20,839 nt of DNA from a virus (IMGVR_UViG_3300038855_000067:1-20839); one strand, 5' to 3'. Counted from the stretch's first letter, positions 8,123-17,858 are shown. The notes: generated from the letters alone by a model not told the origin. Numbers and translations: made by a program.

Positions 8123-8128
8123 CCCCTT
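8123..8128 (-). promoter_or_regulatory. Strong ribosome binding site of gp13 (AAGGGG)
   Basis: AAGGGG lies five bases before the gp13 ATG at 8117 and overlaps the stop codon of the preceding gene. It is one of the clearest Shine-Dalgarno sequences in the window. Confidence 0.7.
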
Positions 8129-8492
8129 AAGTAGTCGAAATACCAGTTTTAACAATAATGTTCCCTTCAACTATTTTAAAAAATGTAGAACCAGAACTAA
8201 CATTCACATCATACAAGTATCTACCTTCTGATAAACTAGAAGTGACTGTAGAACCCATAGACAGAGTTACTTTTCCATCTGTAGTTCCAAGTGTCACACC
8301 AAAAGTATTAGCAGTTCCTATTACAGATTTCTTCATATTACTATATCCAGTATAATTTGTGAAATTTATACTAGAACCAGCAGAAGTTCTTACTGTAAAT
8401 ACGGCATTAAAATCTACGCCTGAATATATGGTTAGATTTGAACCATAAGGAACGGCAACGTCTGGATCAAATGTGATTACCTGTTTTGCCAT
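8127..8492 (-). CDS. Small beta-rich virion protein (BppU/Ig-like pattern), unknown
   Basis: The protein has 121 residues and I do not recognise it as a named gene. Alternating hydrophobic strands follow a pattern seen in N-terminal domains of phage baseplate and fibre adaptor proteins: a dF-x-AvFTV strand (about 26-35), INFTNYTGYSNMKKSV (42-57), a DGKVTLSMGSTVTSSLSEGR stretch and then YLYDVNVSSG, and a closing strand FKIVEGNIIVKTGIST. This suggests an Ig-like sandwich that may connect a larger tail protein to its neighbours. It lies between the coiled-coil gene and gp13, so it is presumably made late and assembled in the virion. A weak late-promoter-like motif lies upstream. There is no signal peptide and no cysteine. 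Confidence 0.82.
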   Translation of the reverse strand: MAKQVITFDPDVAVPYGSNLTIYSGVDFNAVFTVRTSAGSSINFTNYTGYSNMKKSVIGTANTFGVTLGTTDGKVTLSMGSTVTSSLSEGRYLYDVNVSSGSTFFKIVEGNIIVKTGISTT

Positions 8493-8501
8493 TATAGTTT
8501 T

Positions 8502-8735
8502 TTAAGTATTTAGTTTTTGGTTTAATGACACTAATAAAGATTTAATTTCACTCATCTCATCTTTTACAGTATCAAGATCTTCTTTCATCTTTTTCAGTTC
8601 ATTATTTTTTCGCGAAACAACTTGTTTCCTACTCATATATGCTTGATAATCATTAGTATTCCTATTAATAACAGCATTAGAATCCTCGTCTCTGTATAAA
8701 CCAGGTCTTCCTTCAACAGGGGAGTAATTTGACAT
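8502..8735 (-). CDS. Small coiled-coil protein, unknown
   Basis: The protein has 77 residues. The N-terminus has VEGRPGLYRDEDSNAVINRN, a loop-like segment of a type I recall from small proteins of marine T4-like phages. Residues 37-76 form a charged heptad pattern (LKKMKEDLDTVKDEMSEIKS, then LLVSLNQKL), a likely parallel coiled coil of two or three strands. The ATG overlaps the stop of the DUF4815 gene by one base (TAATG), so it is probably translated by reinitiation in fixed ratio to that giant protein. A role as a small trimeric clip, chaperone or fibre-assembly factor is a guess from this coupling. Confidence 0.8.
   Translation of the reverse strand: MSNYSPVEGRPGLYRDEDSNAVINRNTNDYQAYMSRKQVVSRKNNELKKMKEDLDTVKDEMSEIKSLLVSLNQKLNT
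8507..8514 (-). promoter_or_regulatory. Possible late promoter (ACTAAATA) for the 121-residue gene
   Basis: ACTAAATA matches the late consensus at 6 of 8 positions and lies just before the stop codon of the 77-residue gene, with a predicted leader of about 9 bases. It could equally be chance in AT-rich DNA. Confidence 0.25.
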
Positions 8736-11700
8736 TATGCAAGTGCAATAGCTCTAAGTTCTTTAATCTTAGGTGGATGTGCAACATTAGTTCCAACCAT
8801 AATAATTTTAATTTGGAACTTACTGAATGGAGGAAGTTCTCCAGTAGTAAAGACATATTCCTTAAATTCAGTAGAAACAGATGGAGTAACCTTACTATCA
8901 GGAAGTCCACTATTCTTACCCTCATTAATAATTAATCGATCTTGATCAAGATTATCATACCCTGGGAAGAATTGCCAATTTCTATTCATACTATTTTCAG
9001 TAGAACCTTCACTAATTATTTTATATGCGGCTCTGAAATCAGACTCTGATGTTCTATTTCCAGCAAATTCAAGTGTAAGAGTACTGGCTGGATTATCAAG
9101 TTTTATTAACTTAGAAACATAAGTAGCATCACAAGGATCTTGTCCAGTCATCTTAACTGATCTATCAGTAACAAAATCTGATACTGGATTATTAATTCTA
9201 TTAGTAGTTAGAATCATGTTAACCCTATCCAAATCAATAGCAGGAGAATAATTCTCATTATCACTAAACAAATTCATTTCTAGAGTAAATGATTTATTTC
9301 CTGGCATTTCTTGTAACTTGTTAGTTTCATTAACACCAGAAGCAATAAGTCTTGTAGTATCAAAATGGTACATTTCATCCAATTCAATAGCTTCATAACC
9401 TTGATCGTTAAATGATGCTTCTGAACCATCAATACTTGTACCAGACACTGTTCTTACTCTAGCAGAAATATTAGTCCCTGGAGGAGTTATTGTTTGAATA
9501 TTTGTTGTAAGAGTTTCAAACTCTATATTTTGTGAAGCGTGAATCCTTTCACCACCACCTATTTTAGTCTTACCAAAATACCTATTTGATAATGGACTAC
9601 CATCAACCCTATTAGCTCCATCTTTACCACTCATATCAACTTTAAGATGGTAAAAATCAAATCCCTTATCATTTGGAACAGTTGGAGCTAATGTAGCTTT
9701 ATCATGAATCTTATTAATCCTTCTTAAAGAAACTCCACTAAATTCATATTTTTTAATTTTATCTTGTCTGTCATGATTAACAGGAGTACTCCCATCAACT
9801 CCTCTAGTTGTTATACCAGTAATAACCTTATCACCAACTCCAGTATAAGAAATAATTTCATCATTTATTATAGCATAACCGAAGTTGGTAGTTCCAACCC
9901 CAACACCTTCAAAAGTAGCAAAGTTAGATGAATCAGATACATTGATAGAAGTTGTTTGATCCCAATCATAAGCCTGAGTTAATTCAGTTTCTGCAACATC
10001 AGATTCAACATCTTCGACCTCAATAAAGTTATTAAATGCATTCATTGCATGATTATGATGAGCAACTCTAAAGTGTAAACCATCATTAGTTGCATCTACA
10101 TCAAATGAAGCAATACTAGCTCCACTTCCAACAGTCTTTCCATCCAATCCAATATCTGCAGAACCATTGTTAAAGTTAATAGTTCCTAAACCAACATTGA
10201 ATTTACCTTGTATTCCATCAAGAACAACAGTGTTTGTTGATGTAATAAGACCAACAGAAATAACAGCTCCACTTCCATTTCCAAGTCCTAGTGTTCCAAT
10301 ACCAAGAGTATCACCTAAAGCAAAGTTTTTACCACCATTAGACAATGTAACTACACCTACTACACCATTATTAATAGTTACATTACCAATAGCACCACTT
10401 CCATCACCTGTTTTTGTAATCATAGGTACAGCGTTATATGTAAAGACACCACTAGATGGAGTATAACCAACACCAGGATTGATGACAGACAGATCATTTG
10501 AACCATTAATAGTAGCAATACCAGCAGTATTAACTAATTTTGCATATGCACTTAAATTACCTGCTTGAGTAATGGTACAACCAGGTTTACAACCAGATTG
10601 GGGAGCAAATGTACTTCCTATTCCAACAATAGCCTTTCTAGAAAGACTTTGAATTGCATTAGGTACTAATTTTGGAATCTGACTATTGGCTCTATTAAGA
10701 GTTGGATTATAGAAACGACAAACACCACGACGTGTATTAAATTTCGCCTTATACATAGTAAACTTCATATCTTCATACTGACTTGGATCCCAAGTAGTAC
10801 CATTCTGAGATTTGAACAAAGAACCAAGATATGGTTGTTGACTAATAATAACTTGTTCATTATCAGCTAGATTTTTAGTAGATATATCTACCTCACCCAT
10901 TCTAGATATCCAACAAGTATAATTCTCTGATGGTGTTACTAGAACAATAGCAAATTCTTGTTTGCCACTTAAGAAAACTGGAGCATCAAACTTAAAGTTT
11001 GTTGGTATTGAAGCATCCTCAGATACATTAACATCTTCGGGGTCTTTAACAACAACACTAAATGGTAGAATCTTAGAAGTTGGAAGACCAGTCTGAACTG
11101 TTCTAATCTGCATATTAATAGGTATTTCTGTATCCTTATCTCTTAAGAAAACATCTACAGAAGTTGCATAGATACCAACTTCATCATCTATTCTAACTGT
11201 TTGTGCAAGAGGGTCATACCACTGAATACCAGTAACCTTAGGCGCCTCATCTCCCGTACCCTGAATCTTAGTGGAGGTAATCATACCTTGAATAACTTGC
11301 TTTTCACTTTTATTCAAATGTTGAATCTGTGGAACTCTAATGGTCATTATGGTTTCTTGAACCGTTTGTAATTGACCAGAAGCATAGAAATTAGCTTCAG
11401 CAGAACCAGTAACTGTTCCTTCCACTGTAGAATTTGTTTCACTAGTACTAAGTCTTAATGTTTTAGTACCACACTCAAACTGTGGATTAGAAGCTGAATT
11501 TGCATCTGGAATATTAAAACAAGACTTCATATTACCCAAAGCATCAGTAATTAATCTAACATCATTAACTGTTGCTTCAGCACCACTAGTATGTCCAATA
11601 AGTTTCATTCCAACAGCAGTATTACCAGCATAATTATCACTCATATTAGCTAAACTTCTTGTGTCTATATTCAATATTTTTGAAGATGTTGAATATGAAG

Positions 11701-14700
11701 CAGGAACACCAGCATCATTATCATATGGATTCAAAGTAATAACTTTAGTCGGTGCATTATAAGGACCATTCCTATGATTTGATTGACAAACTCTAGCTCG
11801 GAACTCTGGTCCACCAGCACCCCTTTGTGTAACTTTTTCACCAACTTGAAATACACCCTTAGTCATTGTAATTTCAAGTAGTTTTGGTGTACAGAATTTA
11901 GTAACATTAATATTATCAAAGAAACAATAGAATCTAGTTCTAGGTTTCATCCTAGTAGTCTCGATTTCAATGTTCCTCGTTCTCATATAAGGAACCTTAT
12001 CTGTACTTAATACTTTGTCACCTTGAGAAAACGTATTATCAGCATACGTAACCTTCATTTGAACGCCTTCTCTAGACTTATGCGTAGTGGTTTGAGTATC
12101 CTGCCATGTAGAAGTTTCTTCTAATTTTGCATTTTCAATAACACCTTTACCTTTACCTATCCATTTTCCATTAAGTTCTATAACTTTCGAATAATTTGCT
12201 TTATGTTGAATTCCTTTTAAATTAGCACCTTTAGGTAAATCTTTTGGATGAATATTTCCAAGATCTGTTATTGTAGTTTTAGTAACAGAACTTAAAACTT
12301 GAGTGCCAGTCCAATCAGTTTGCCAAGCACCCCACTCCATTGGACCCAAACCAGTATTGGGATCAATTTTATGTTTAGCAAGAGCCTTCTGATAAGCATC
12401 TTCATTAACTATTCTATTAGCAGCAAGTCTCTTAGTATCCATCCAAGTATCTGAATCTGGATGGATAGTCATATCACCTGCATAGTAAACAATCAAAAAT
12501 GGGTTAACATTTTCAACTCTAGAAGCATAAACTTGTTTAATTAAAGGAACTTCCTCATAATCCAAAGTTAAAAGTGGACCATTCCTTCTAATATTCTCTC
12601 CATCAATATCAGTAGCAGTAGAAAGATCAACAGTTGGATCTGCAGTAACTCCAATACCAATATAAGACATAGAACCAACAGCTAAATCTATTGAAGTTGT
12701 ATAATGTCCTGGTCTTAAATAACCCTCGTTTGGATCAATAGATGCAGAGAAATCTGGATGAGCAATTTGATGAGAAGCATGACTCTTGAAATTATCTACA
12801 AAAAATCCAGATTTATACCTATTAAAACCATCTGCATCAGTTATTTGCATATTAGCAGTATCAAGTTCAAGTAAAGATAATCTAGTGTAATATTCTACAT
12901 TTTTTAATCTATCTTCAAGTTTTCCAATATCAGACATTGTAAAACGTCTATGTGGAGTTTTCTCCACCATAACTTCATTTACATTATCAACATAAGCTGG
13001 CATCATTATTGTAGCTACTGGAAGTGCATCTCCAATATTAGCTGGTGTACCAGGAACCTCTTGAGGAACACCTTCGGTATATAACCATTTACCCTGTTTA
13101 GATAAGAATAATCTATCTACTCTAGGCAAATAATAGTTATAACTTGCAATTATAGATTCATCTGGAACTAAAGGATCTGGAACATTATTTGTAGCAAACT
13201 CTCTTGATTTAAAATCAAAAGGTGATAAAGTAGATACACCAACATTATATGCATTTACTCTTGGTCTAATATCAATTAAATCACTATCTTTAACATCATA
13301 GTCCATATTATATGGAACCAAATGCAAACTACCAGCAGGATAACTAGAAGCACTATAAAAATCTCCATTATCATCAGCATCTATATAAAAATTCTTAAAT
13401 ACTACTTTTAATCTATTAGTTGGTTCTTGATAACCTTTCTTTCTTGAAATATATGAGAAATCATAATATGTAGATTTGGCATTTGTAGTTAACTCATACT
13501 GACTAGTAATATTTTTATCACCACTAGTTGTATTAGCTACAGTTGCAGTTATCCCAGATTTTTCTGTTTTTATTGTTTCGCCCAAAGAAAATCTATTGTC
13601 ATTAAGGAAAACAATACCTATTGTTGTTGTGTCTGGTCTCTCTGCAAAGAGTGCAACAGCATCACTGTCTAAACCTGTTATTTTTTCTCCAATAATAAAA
13701 TCACTATTATTTCCACTAGGTCCACCATAAGCAGTAAGAGTTATAGATGGAAGATCTGGATTTCCATTATCATTAGATTCATATACTCCAACCATCTCAA
13801 CACAATCTGGAAGATTCAATGAAATATGATTATCTTGAACTCTAGTTCCATATGCTCTACTAAATGTTAAACCATCATTTTTAGTATTAGTTCCAATACC
13901 AGATGCTTCATCTGTTGATCTATTAACTATAAGAACATTAGCAGAATTTAATTTCTTTAACTTGCTATTTACTTTTGCTTTTAAAACAGTTGCATAGAGA
14001 TTTGCTTTTCCTGATGCATGACTTAAACCTACAAATGTTACCGTCTTTTTATCAGTGGCAAAAATACATTGACTTGCTTTTAGAGGTTCAATATCTCCAT
14101 CATCATATGTAATTAAATACCTTTCTTCATCAAATGGTTGGAAGAACATATCATCTCCCGCATGTGGTGAAGTAAACTGTCTATTAACAACATTTATTGA
14201 ATCATATTGTTTTCTAAATTGAACAGTTGTAGTTGTTACATCTAAACTCTCAATTTTATCATTTGATAGAGGAGTTACAAGACTATTTTGGCCAAGCTCA
14301 AAAGTAGGTTTTCTTATCAAAACATCAGTAAGAGTTGTAGTTCCTTGAGGAACACCACCATCAGCAACATTAGGAACAGTTACTATACCTGCAACACTTA
14401 TACTAAATCCATCATTAGCAACACCAGTAACTCTATTAAATGTTGGTAAACCTTTACCTGGAACTGTATAAGAAATAATATTATTCGTTGTTACAAGTCC
14501 AACAAAACATTTATTATCAGCAGAAATTGTGCCTGTATTACCAGCACCCCATACCAACTGCATATTTCCACGAGTAAATGGATCTCCATTATCTAAAACA
14601 AAATCTGCTTCGAAAGTAGAAACTCCAACATAACTACGTAATGATTTTACATGATTAAAACCATAATTATCTATTTTTTTAATTGTTCTACCATTATTAA

Positions 14701-16288
14701 CACCATTGATAATAATAGCTTCATCTTTAACAAACTCACCAGTAACATCAACAAGTGTTAAATTAGTTTGATTTACTCCCATTCCTTGATCATGAACAAA
14801 TCCACTTGCACCACTTATAGATCCCATAACTCTATCAGAAGCAGCAACAAATGTAATTGCTGTTCCAACTACAATCTTAGTGAATGTTTTTATATCAAAT
14901 AATCTAAGTTCATATTGAGTTGACTGATTAGAATAACTAGCAGATTGTGATTTAAAATCATAAATTCTAGCAATACCAACAGTTTCACCATATGCATTAG
15001 TACCAACAGTACCACTTCTTCTTGCATTTAATAATTGAACCGTAGCTGTAGTTCCTATACCAAGAGCAGGGGAACCATAAACATTATTAACAAAAAGAGG
15101 ATCTCCAGTTTCATAAGCTATAGATCTTTCTTCAACATGTCTTGTAGTTCTTGGTTTTGGAACATCAATAAATGATGTAGAAATTTTCTCTATGTCATAT
15201 CCCCTAACAAATGCTTTACCAGGAGATACTTGAAGAACCATCAAATCTTTTGAAGGTGTTCCACCCTGTTGAGTTTTCTGATTAGATGTATATATTCCCT
15301 TATTTCCAATACTATCATTTAGAGATTCTTTCATATGAACCTGGAAAGGTTTAACATAATAATCTCCAGATTCATCATAAGTTCTAGCAGCAAGAGTATC
15401 TCTTATTAAATTATATTGTGTATCTTTTACAAATGTTTGTAGATCTCCACCTTCTATACGAGAAATTTCAATAAAATTCTGATCATTTAGATCATCTAAA
15501 TTCTTTTTTGTTAAACTTACTTCTATCTTTAATCTATCGGCACCAGGAGCAGCATAATTTGTATATCCAGAAGCATTATCCATCAAGGATGCATCTTCAT
15601 CAGCGGTTATAAAATTCTCTTTAACATCAAAACCAACCCTATATGATGGTGTATTAGAATACTGATCAAGTATTAAAGTTTGATTTAAAACCTGTACAAA
15701 TTGTCCTCTGACAAAATAAACACCTTCACCGACTGACATTGCAGATCCAGTAGCAGAAGAAGAAAAAGCAAGAGTATTAGCAAATGGTTCATTTGTACCA
15801 ATAACGCTTGAACCATAAACAAGATCTTCAGTAGTTAATAAACTTTCTCCATCAAAAAATGTTTCTTGTGAAAAATCTTCTGCACCAGACTTCTCATATT
15901 TTAAATATAAAGTAAGATTGTTTTTTATAGAATCTTCAGCAAGAAGAACCTGTTTAATCGAAGCAGTAACACCAGACCTATCACCAACAATTCTTAAACC
16001 TTTTAACTGATCTGCATATAGTTCTACTGGAATTCCTAAAAAAGTATCTTCTATCTGAATACATTGATAATTAGGGTCATAAGTTAAGTTACCAGGAATA
16101 ACCTTTGATCCTTCCTTAAAGAAATGCGTACCAAACTGTTCAATCTGATTTTGTAAAATCGATTGTAAAGTACTTAGTTCTCTCGCTTGAACTGGGGTTC
16201 CAGGTTTAAAAAGAACTTTATAAAAGTTTTTATTTTTATCAAAATCGTCAAAATATGGATTGACGTTTAGGTTAGTTTCCTGTGGCAT
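8735..16288 (-). CDS. Giant DUF4815-type tail/baseplate protein
   Basis: The protein has 2517 residues, more than a third of the window. Residues 1-70 (ETNLNVNPYFDDFDKNKNFY, then KVLFKPGTPVQARELSTLQS and KEGSKVIPGN) are the signature of the DUF4815 family of phage structural proteins. A conserved block near 1110-1192 has RRFTMSDIGKLEDRLKNVEY, then SGFFVDNF and GYLRPGHY. Another near 1688-1830 has YDPLAQTVRID, GIYATSVDVFL and WISRMGEVD. Residues about 1909-2029 hold GxGYT-type repeats; about 2111-2179 hold a second shared module; GxTSGAxA-type segments recur throughout. The C-terminal 350 residues look like a beta-rich carbohydrate-binding or fibre-attachment domain (inference). It occupies the place of T4 genes 9-12 and wac, so it probably forms the baseplate periphery that carries the fibres. 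No enzymatic motif was seen. Confidence 0.93.
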   Translation of the reverse strand: MPQETNLNVNPYFDDFDKNKNFYKVLFKPGTPVQARELSTLQSILQNQIEQFGTHFFKEGSKVIPGNLTYDPNYQCIQIEDTFLGIPVELYADQLKGLRIVGDRSGVTASIKQVLLAEDSIKNNLTLYLKYEKSGAEDFSQETFFDGESLLTTEDLVYGSSVIGTNEPFANTLAFSSSATGSAMSVGEGVYFVRGQFVQVLNQTLILDQYSNTPSYRVGFDVKENFITADEDASLMDNASGYTNYAAPGADRLKIEVSLTKKNLDDLNDQNFIEISRIEGGDLQTFVKDTQYNLIRDTLAARTYDESGDYYVKPFQVHMKESLNDSIGNKGIYTSNQKTQQGGTPSKDLMVLQVSPGKAFVRGYDIEKISTSFIDVPKPRTTRHVEERSIAYETGDPLFVNNVYGSPALGIGTTATVQLLNARRSGTVGTNAYGETVGIARIYDFKSQSASYSNQSTQYELRLFDIKTFTKIVVGTAITFVAASDRVMGSISGASGFVHDQGMGVNQTNLTLVDVTGEFVKDEAIIINGVNNGRTIKKIDNYGFNHVKSLRSYVGVSTFEADFVLDNGDPFTRGNMQLVWGAGNTGTISADNKCFVGLVTTNNIISYTVPGKGLPTFNRVTGVANDGFSISVAGIVTVPNVADGGVPQGTTTLTDVLIRKPTFELGQNSLVTPLSNDKIESLDVTTTTVQFRKQYDSINVVNRQFTSPHAGDDMFFQPFDEERYLITYDDGDIEPLKASQCIFATDKKTVTFVGLSHASGKANLYATVLKAKVNSKLKKLNSANVLIVNRSTDEASGIGTNTKNDGLTFSRAYGTRVQDNHISLNLPDCVEMVGVYESNDNGNPDLPSITLTAYGGPSGNNSDFIIGEKITGLDSDAVALFAERPDTTTIGIVFLNDNRFSLGETIKTEKSGITATVANTTSGDKNITSQYELTTNAKSTYYDFSYISRKKGYQEPTNRLKVVFKNFYIDADDNGDFYSASSYPAGSLHLVPYNMDYDVKDSDLIDIRPRVNAYNVGVSTLSPFDFKSREFATNNVPDPLVPDESIIASYNYYLPRVDRLFLSKQGKWLYTEGVPQEVPGTPANIGDALPVATIMMPAYVDNVNEVMVEKTPHRRFTMSDIGKLEDRLKNVEYYTRLSLLELDTANMQITDADGFNRYKSGFFVDNFKSHASHQIAHPDFSASIDPNEGYLRPGHYTTSIDLAVGSMSYIGIGVTADPTVDLSTATDIDGENIRRNGPLLTLDYEEVPLIKQVYASRVENVNPFLIVYYAGDMTIHPDSDTWMDTKRLAANRIVNEDAYQKALAKHKIDPNTGLGPMEWGAWQTDWTGTQVLSSVTKTTITDLGNIHPKDLPKGANLKGIQHKANYSKVIELNGKWIGKGKGVIENAKLEETSTWQDTQTTTHKSREGVQMKVTYADNTFSQGDKVLSTDKVPYMRTRNIEIETTRMKPRTRFYCFFDNINVTKFCTPKLLEITMTKGVFQVGEKVTQRGAGGPEFRARVCQSNHRNGPYNAPTKVITLNPYDNDAGVPASYSTSSKILNIDTRSLANMSDNYAGNTAVGMKLIGHTSGAEATVNDVRLITDALGNMKSCFNIPDANSASNPQFECGTKTLRLSTSETNSTVEGTVTGSAEANFYASGQLQTVQETIMTIRVPQIQHLNKSEKQVIQGMITSTKIQGTGDEAPKVTGIQWYDPLAQTVRIDDEVGIYATSVDVFLRDKDTEIPINMQIRTVQTGLPTSKILPFSVVVKDPEDVNVSEDASIPTNFKFDAPVFLSGKQEFAIVLVTPSENYTCWISRMGEVDISTKNLADNEQVIISQQPYLGSLFKSQNGTTWDPSQYEDMKFTMYKAKFNTRRGVCRFYNPTLNRANSQIPKLVPNAIQSLSRKAIVGIGSTFAPQSGCKPGCTITQAGNLSAYAKLVNTAGIATINGSNDLSVINPGVGYTPSSGVFTYNAVPMITKTGDGSGAIGNVTINNGVVGVVTLSNGGKNFALGDTLGIGTLGLGNGSGAVISVGLITSTNTVVLDGIQGKFNVGLGTINFNNGSADIGLDGKTVGSGASIASFDVDATNDGLHFRVAHHNHAMNAFNNFIEVEDVESDVAETELTQAYDWDQTTSINVSDSSNFATFEGVGVGTTNFGYAIINDEIISYTGVGDKVITGITTRGVDGSTPVNHDRQDKIKKYEFSGVSLRRINKIHDKATLAPTVPNDKGFDFYHLKVDMSGKDGANRVDGSPLSNRYFGKTKIGGGERIHASQNIEFETLTTNIQTITPPGTNISARVRTVSGTSIDGSEASFNDQGYEAIELDEMYHFDTTRLIASGVNETNKLQEMPGNKSFTLEMNLFSDNENYSPAIDLDRVNMILTTNRINNPVSDFVTDRSVKMTGQDPCDATYVSKLIKLDNPASTLTLEFAGNRTSESDFRAAYKIISEGSTENSMNRNWQFFPGYDNLDQDRLIINEGKNSGLPDSKVTPSVSTEFKEYVFTTGELPPFSKFQIKIIMVGTNVAHPPKIKELRAIALA
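9752..9957 (-). repeat. Shared DE-I/R-G-H module, copy in the DUF4815 protein
   Basis: Near residues 2111-2179 the protein reads TSINVSDSSNF, then YAIINDEIISYTG, then ITTRGVDGSTPVNHDRQDKI. This is the same order as the gp15 and gp7-position copies and the clearest match to the common phage-tail form with DEIISY and TRG. Confidence 0.72.
10200..10560 (-). repeat. GxGYT-type repeats in the DUF4815 protein
   Basis: Two or three diverged units with cores NPGVGYTPSSGVFTY and NGGKNFALGDTLGIG are separated by Gly-rich strands (GDGSGAIGNVTI, GNGSGAVISVGL). They resemble the repeats in gp14 and gp8. Confidence 0.7.
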
Positions 16289-16298
16289 AGTTCTTTAT

Positions 16299-17858
16299 CT
16301 AGAATTCCAGTACGATTTTGATGTCTTCTTTTTGTTGTGAACTACGAGTAATAGATGCTCTATTATCTACATAGATGATCTGACCACTATACTTTTCAAC
16401 TTCAGGGTTTGCGACACCTTTAACAAAACTCATACCTAAGTTGTATGTCTTATTATTTATTGAGGTAGATAGACCTGGTGCTAAAGCAGTACCAAAGTTT
16501 GTATCTATATTCAAATTACTAGAACCACCAAATATTGTTGTTCCAGCACCAGTTGTAGGATCTGCTGTAAATCTGAATAACTCATATCCATATGTAGGAG
16601 CAGTTCCATCAGTAGAAATAGCAAGTCTTCTATCTTGCCAATACTTAAGAACTCCTGTTGTAGAATCCCAATTTATTACTCTACCAACAGCAGTAGAACC
16701 AATTCCAATTTCCTGTCGAATCTCAGAATCGTATGTAAATGTAGTAGTTGTAGCTCCAGCACCAGCTATTTTTAAAGCATAAAGACCACTAGCCTTTGAT
16801 AATGCAAGAAGATTGGTTGAACCATATGCATATGGATTAGCAACAACACCTATCCTAGCAAATTGATTACCTGTAATGAAATCTGGGTTAGTTGTATCAT
16901 TTTCAATTCTAGAATATATTAATGCTCTATTTCCACCTAGTTCATTATAGATATCTGCACCATGTCCATTTTGGGGTGGAATAATAACATTAAAAGAAGC
17001 GTCTGTAGAACCTTCTGGGTTGTTAAGACCAACATTAGCTATACCAACGTTTCCAAAAGTATAACCTGAACCACCATTAGTAACCTCAACAGAATCTATT
17101 TTACCAGCAGCGTTAATAACGACAGAACATTTTCCTCCACTACCATCACCAAGAATAGGGACATTGTTGTAAGTAGCAGCAGTACCATAACCAACACCAC
17201 GACTTGTGATAGTTACAACTTTAAGTTGTCCACTAGTTGCAGCATTATTTCTTACTGAAGCAACATCATTATTTGTTGACCATTCTTGTGGTAAAGGAAT
17301 AAAACTTGTAGAATCAAACTTAATAAGGTCGTTTGGATTAATAGTAAACAAATACTTCCAAATATACTGATCACCAGAAGCACCTGCAGATCTTGGTTCT
17401 AAATCAGTAAAAAGTGGTTCATCAAGAGAAGGTCTTCCTTCTGTATTCTCTGGATCTGTTCCATTCTGCAAACAAATATAAACCCGATAATCCTGGTTCA
17501 TTACATAATAATTTGCATCATACAAGTTCGTAGCACTTGTTTGAGGTGAAATATTGGTTCGAGAATAATCATCTCGATACATTTCATACGTTGTACCAGA
17601 GGACCAAGTTATTTTTCTAACAACTCTGGCAATATCAGCTGCATTTATTTTTTTCAATGCAATCATTGTATCCCAATAATCTCTCTCTTCACTAAAAGCA
17701 TCTTTAGGTGAAGGAGGATTGGAATCCCAATCAGATTGGAAATCAGCAGGATTGGGAAGTCCTAACCAAGAATAATAACTATTACTAGTAGAAGCTACCC
17801 CTGCGACAAAATTTTCACAGTTTAATATACGAAGCTGATCAGTTATAATGGCTGCCAT
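16299..17858 (-). CDS. gp8: Baseplate wedge subunit gp8
   Basis: gp8 is a core component of the baseplate wedge and binds gp7 and gp6 in T4. T4 gp8 has 334 residues; this one has 519. The N-terminus has NSYYSWLGLPNPADF, then WDTMIALKKINAADIARVVR and the motif ITWSSGTTYEMYRDD. DYRVYICLQNGTD followed by SGDQYIWKYLFTINPNDLIK (161-180) corresponds to GDGYVWEYLFEIPPD of T4 gp8, the best landmark. The C-terminus ends SQQKEDIKIVLEF. Inserted between are two GxGYT units (about 214-268) and a module with IGSTAVGRVINWDSTTGVLK (about 386-405), which explain the extra length. A perfect late promoter lies just upstream. The stop is ten bases before the DUF4815 gene. Confidence 0.9.
   Translation of the reverse strand: MAAIITDQLRILNCENFVAGVASTSNSYYSWLGLPNPADFQSDWDSNPPSPKDAFSEERDYWDTMIALKKINAADIARVVRKITWSSGTTYEMYRDDYSRTNISPQTSATNLYDANYYVMNQDYRVYICLQNGTDPENTEGRPSLDEPLFTDLEPRSAGASGDQYIWKYLFTINPNDLIKFDSTSFIPLPQEWSTNNDVASVRNNAATSGQLKVVTITSRGVGYGTAATYNNVPILGDGSGGKCSVVINAAGKIDSVEVTNGGSGYTFGNVGIANVGLNNPEGSTDASFNVIIPPQNGHGADIYNELGGNRALIYSRIENDTTNPDFITGNQFARIGVVANPYAYGSTNLLALSKASGLYALKIAGAGATTTTFTYDSEIRQEIGIGSTAVGRVINWDSTTGVLKYWQDRRLAISTDGTAPTYGYELFRFTADPTTGAGTTIFGGSSNLNIDTNFGTALAPGLSTSINNKTYNLGMSFVKGVANPEVEKYSGQIIYVDNRASITRSSQQKEDIKIVLEF
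17055..17219 (-). repeat. Two GxGY repeats inside gp8
   Basis: Units with cores TSRGVGYGTAATYNNVPIL and TNGGSGYTFGNVGI, about 43 residues apart, match the repeats of gp14 in spacing and in the Gly-Tyr turn. Confidence 0.75.

Noticed and set aside
8713-8935. Short open frames on both strands at the 3' end of the giant gene
   Set aside because: They are Leu- or Ser/Asn-rich shadows of the DUF4815 C-terminus and show no conserved pattern.
10167-10466. Plus-strand open frame of 99 residues, Pro/Thr/Val-rich
   Set aside because: It is the antisense of the Gly/Asn-rich repeat region of the DUF4815 gene; GGT/GGA codons read backwards give Pro/Thr. It has no ribosome site and every supported gene lies on the minus strand.
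16452-16459. AATAAATA on the minus strand, a possible late promoter for the giant gene
   Set aside because: It lies inside gp8 codons, about 160 bases from the next start, and 7-of-8 matches are expected by chance in AT-rich DNA. The motif at 17878 already serves this unit.
16441-16782. Plus-strand open frame of 113 residues
   Set aside because: It lies wholly inside gp8, which has clear family motifs in the minus frame; no promoter or ribosome site supports it.
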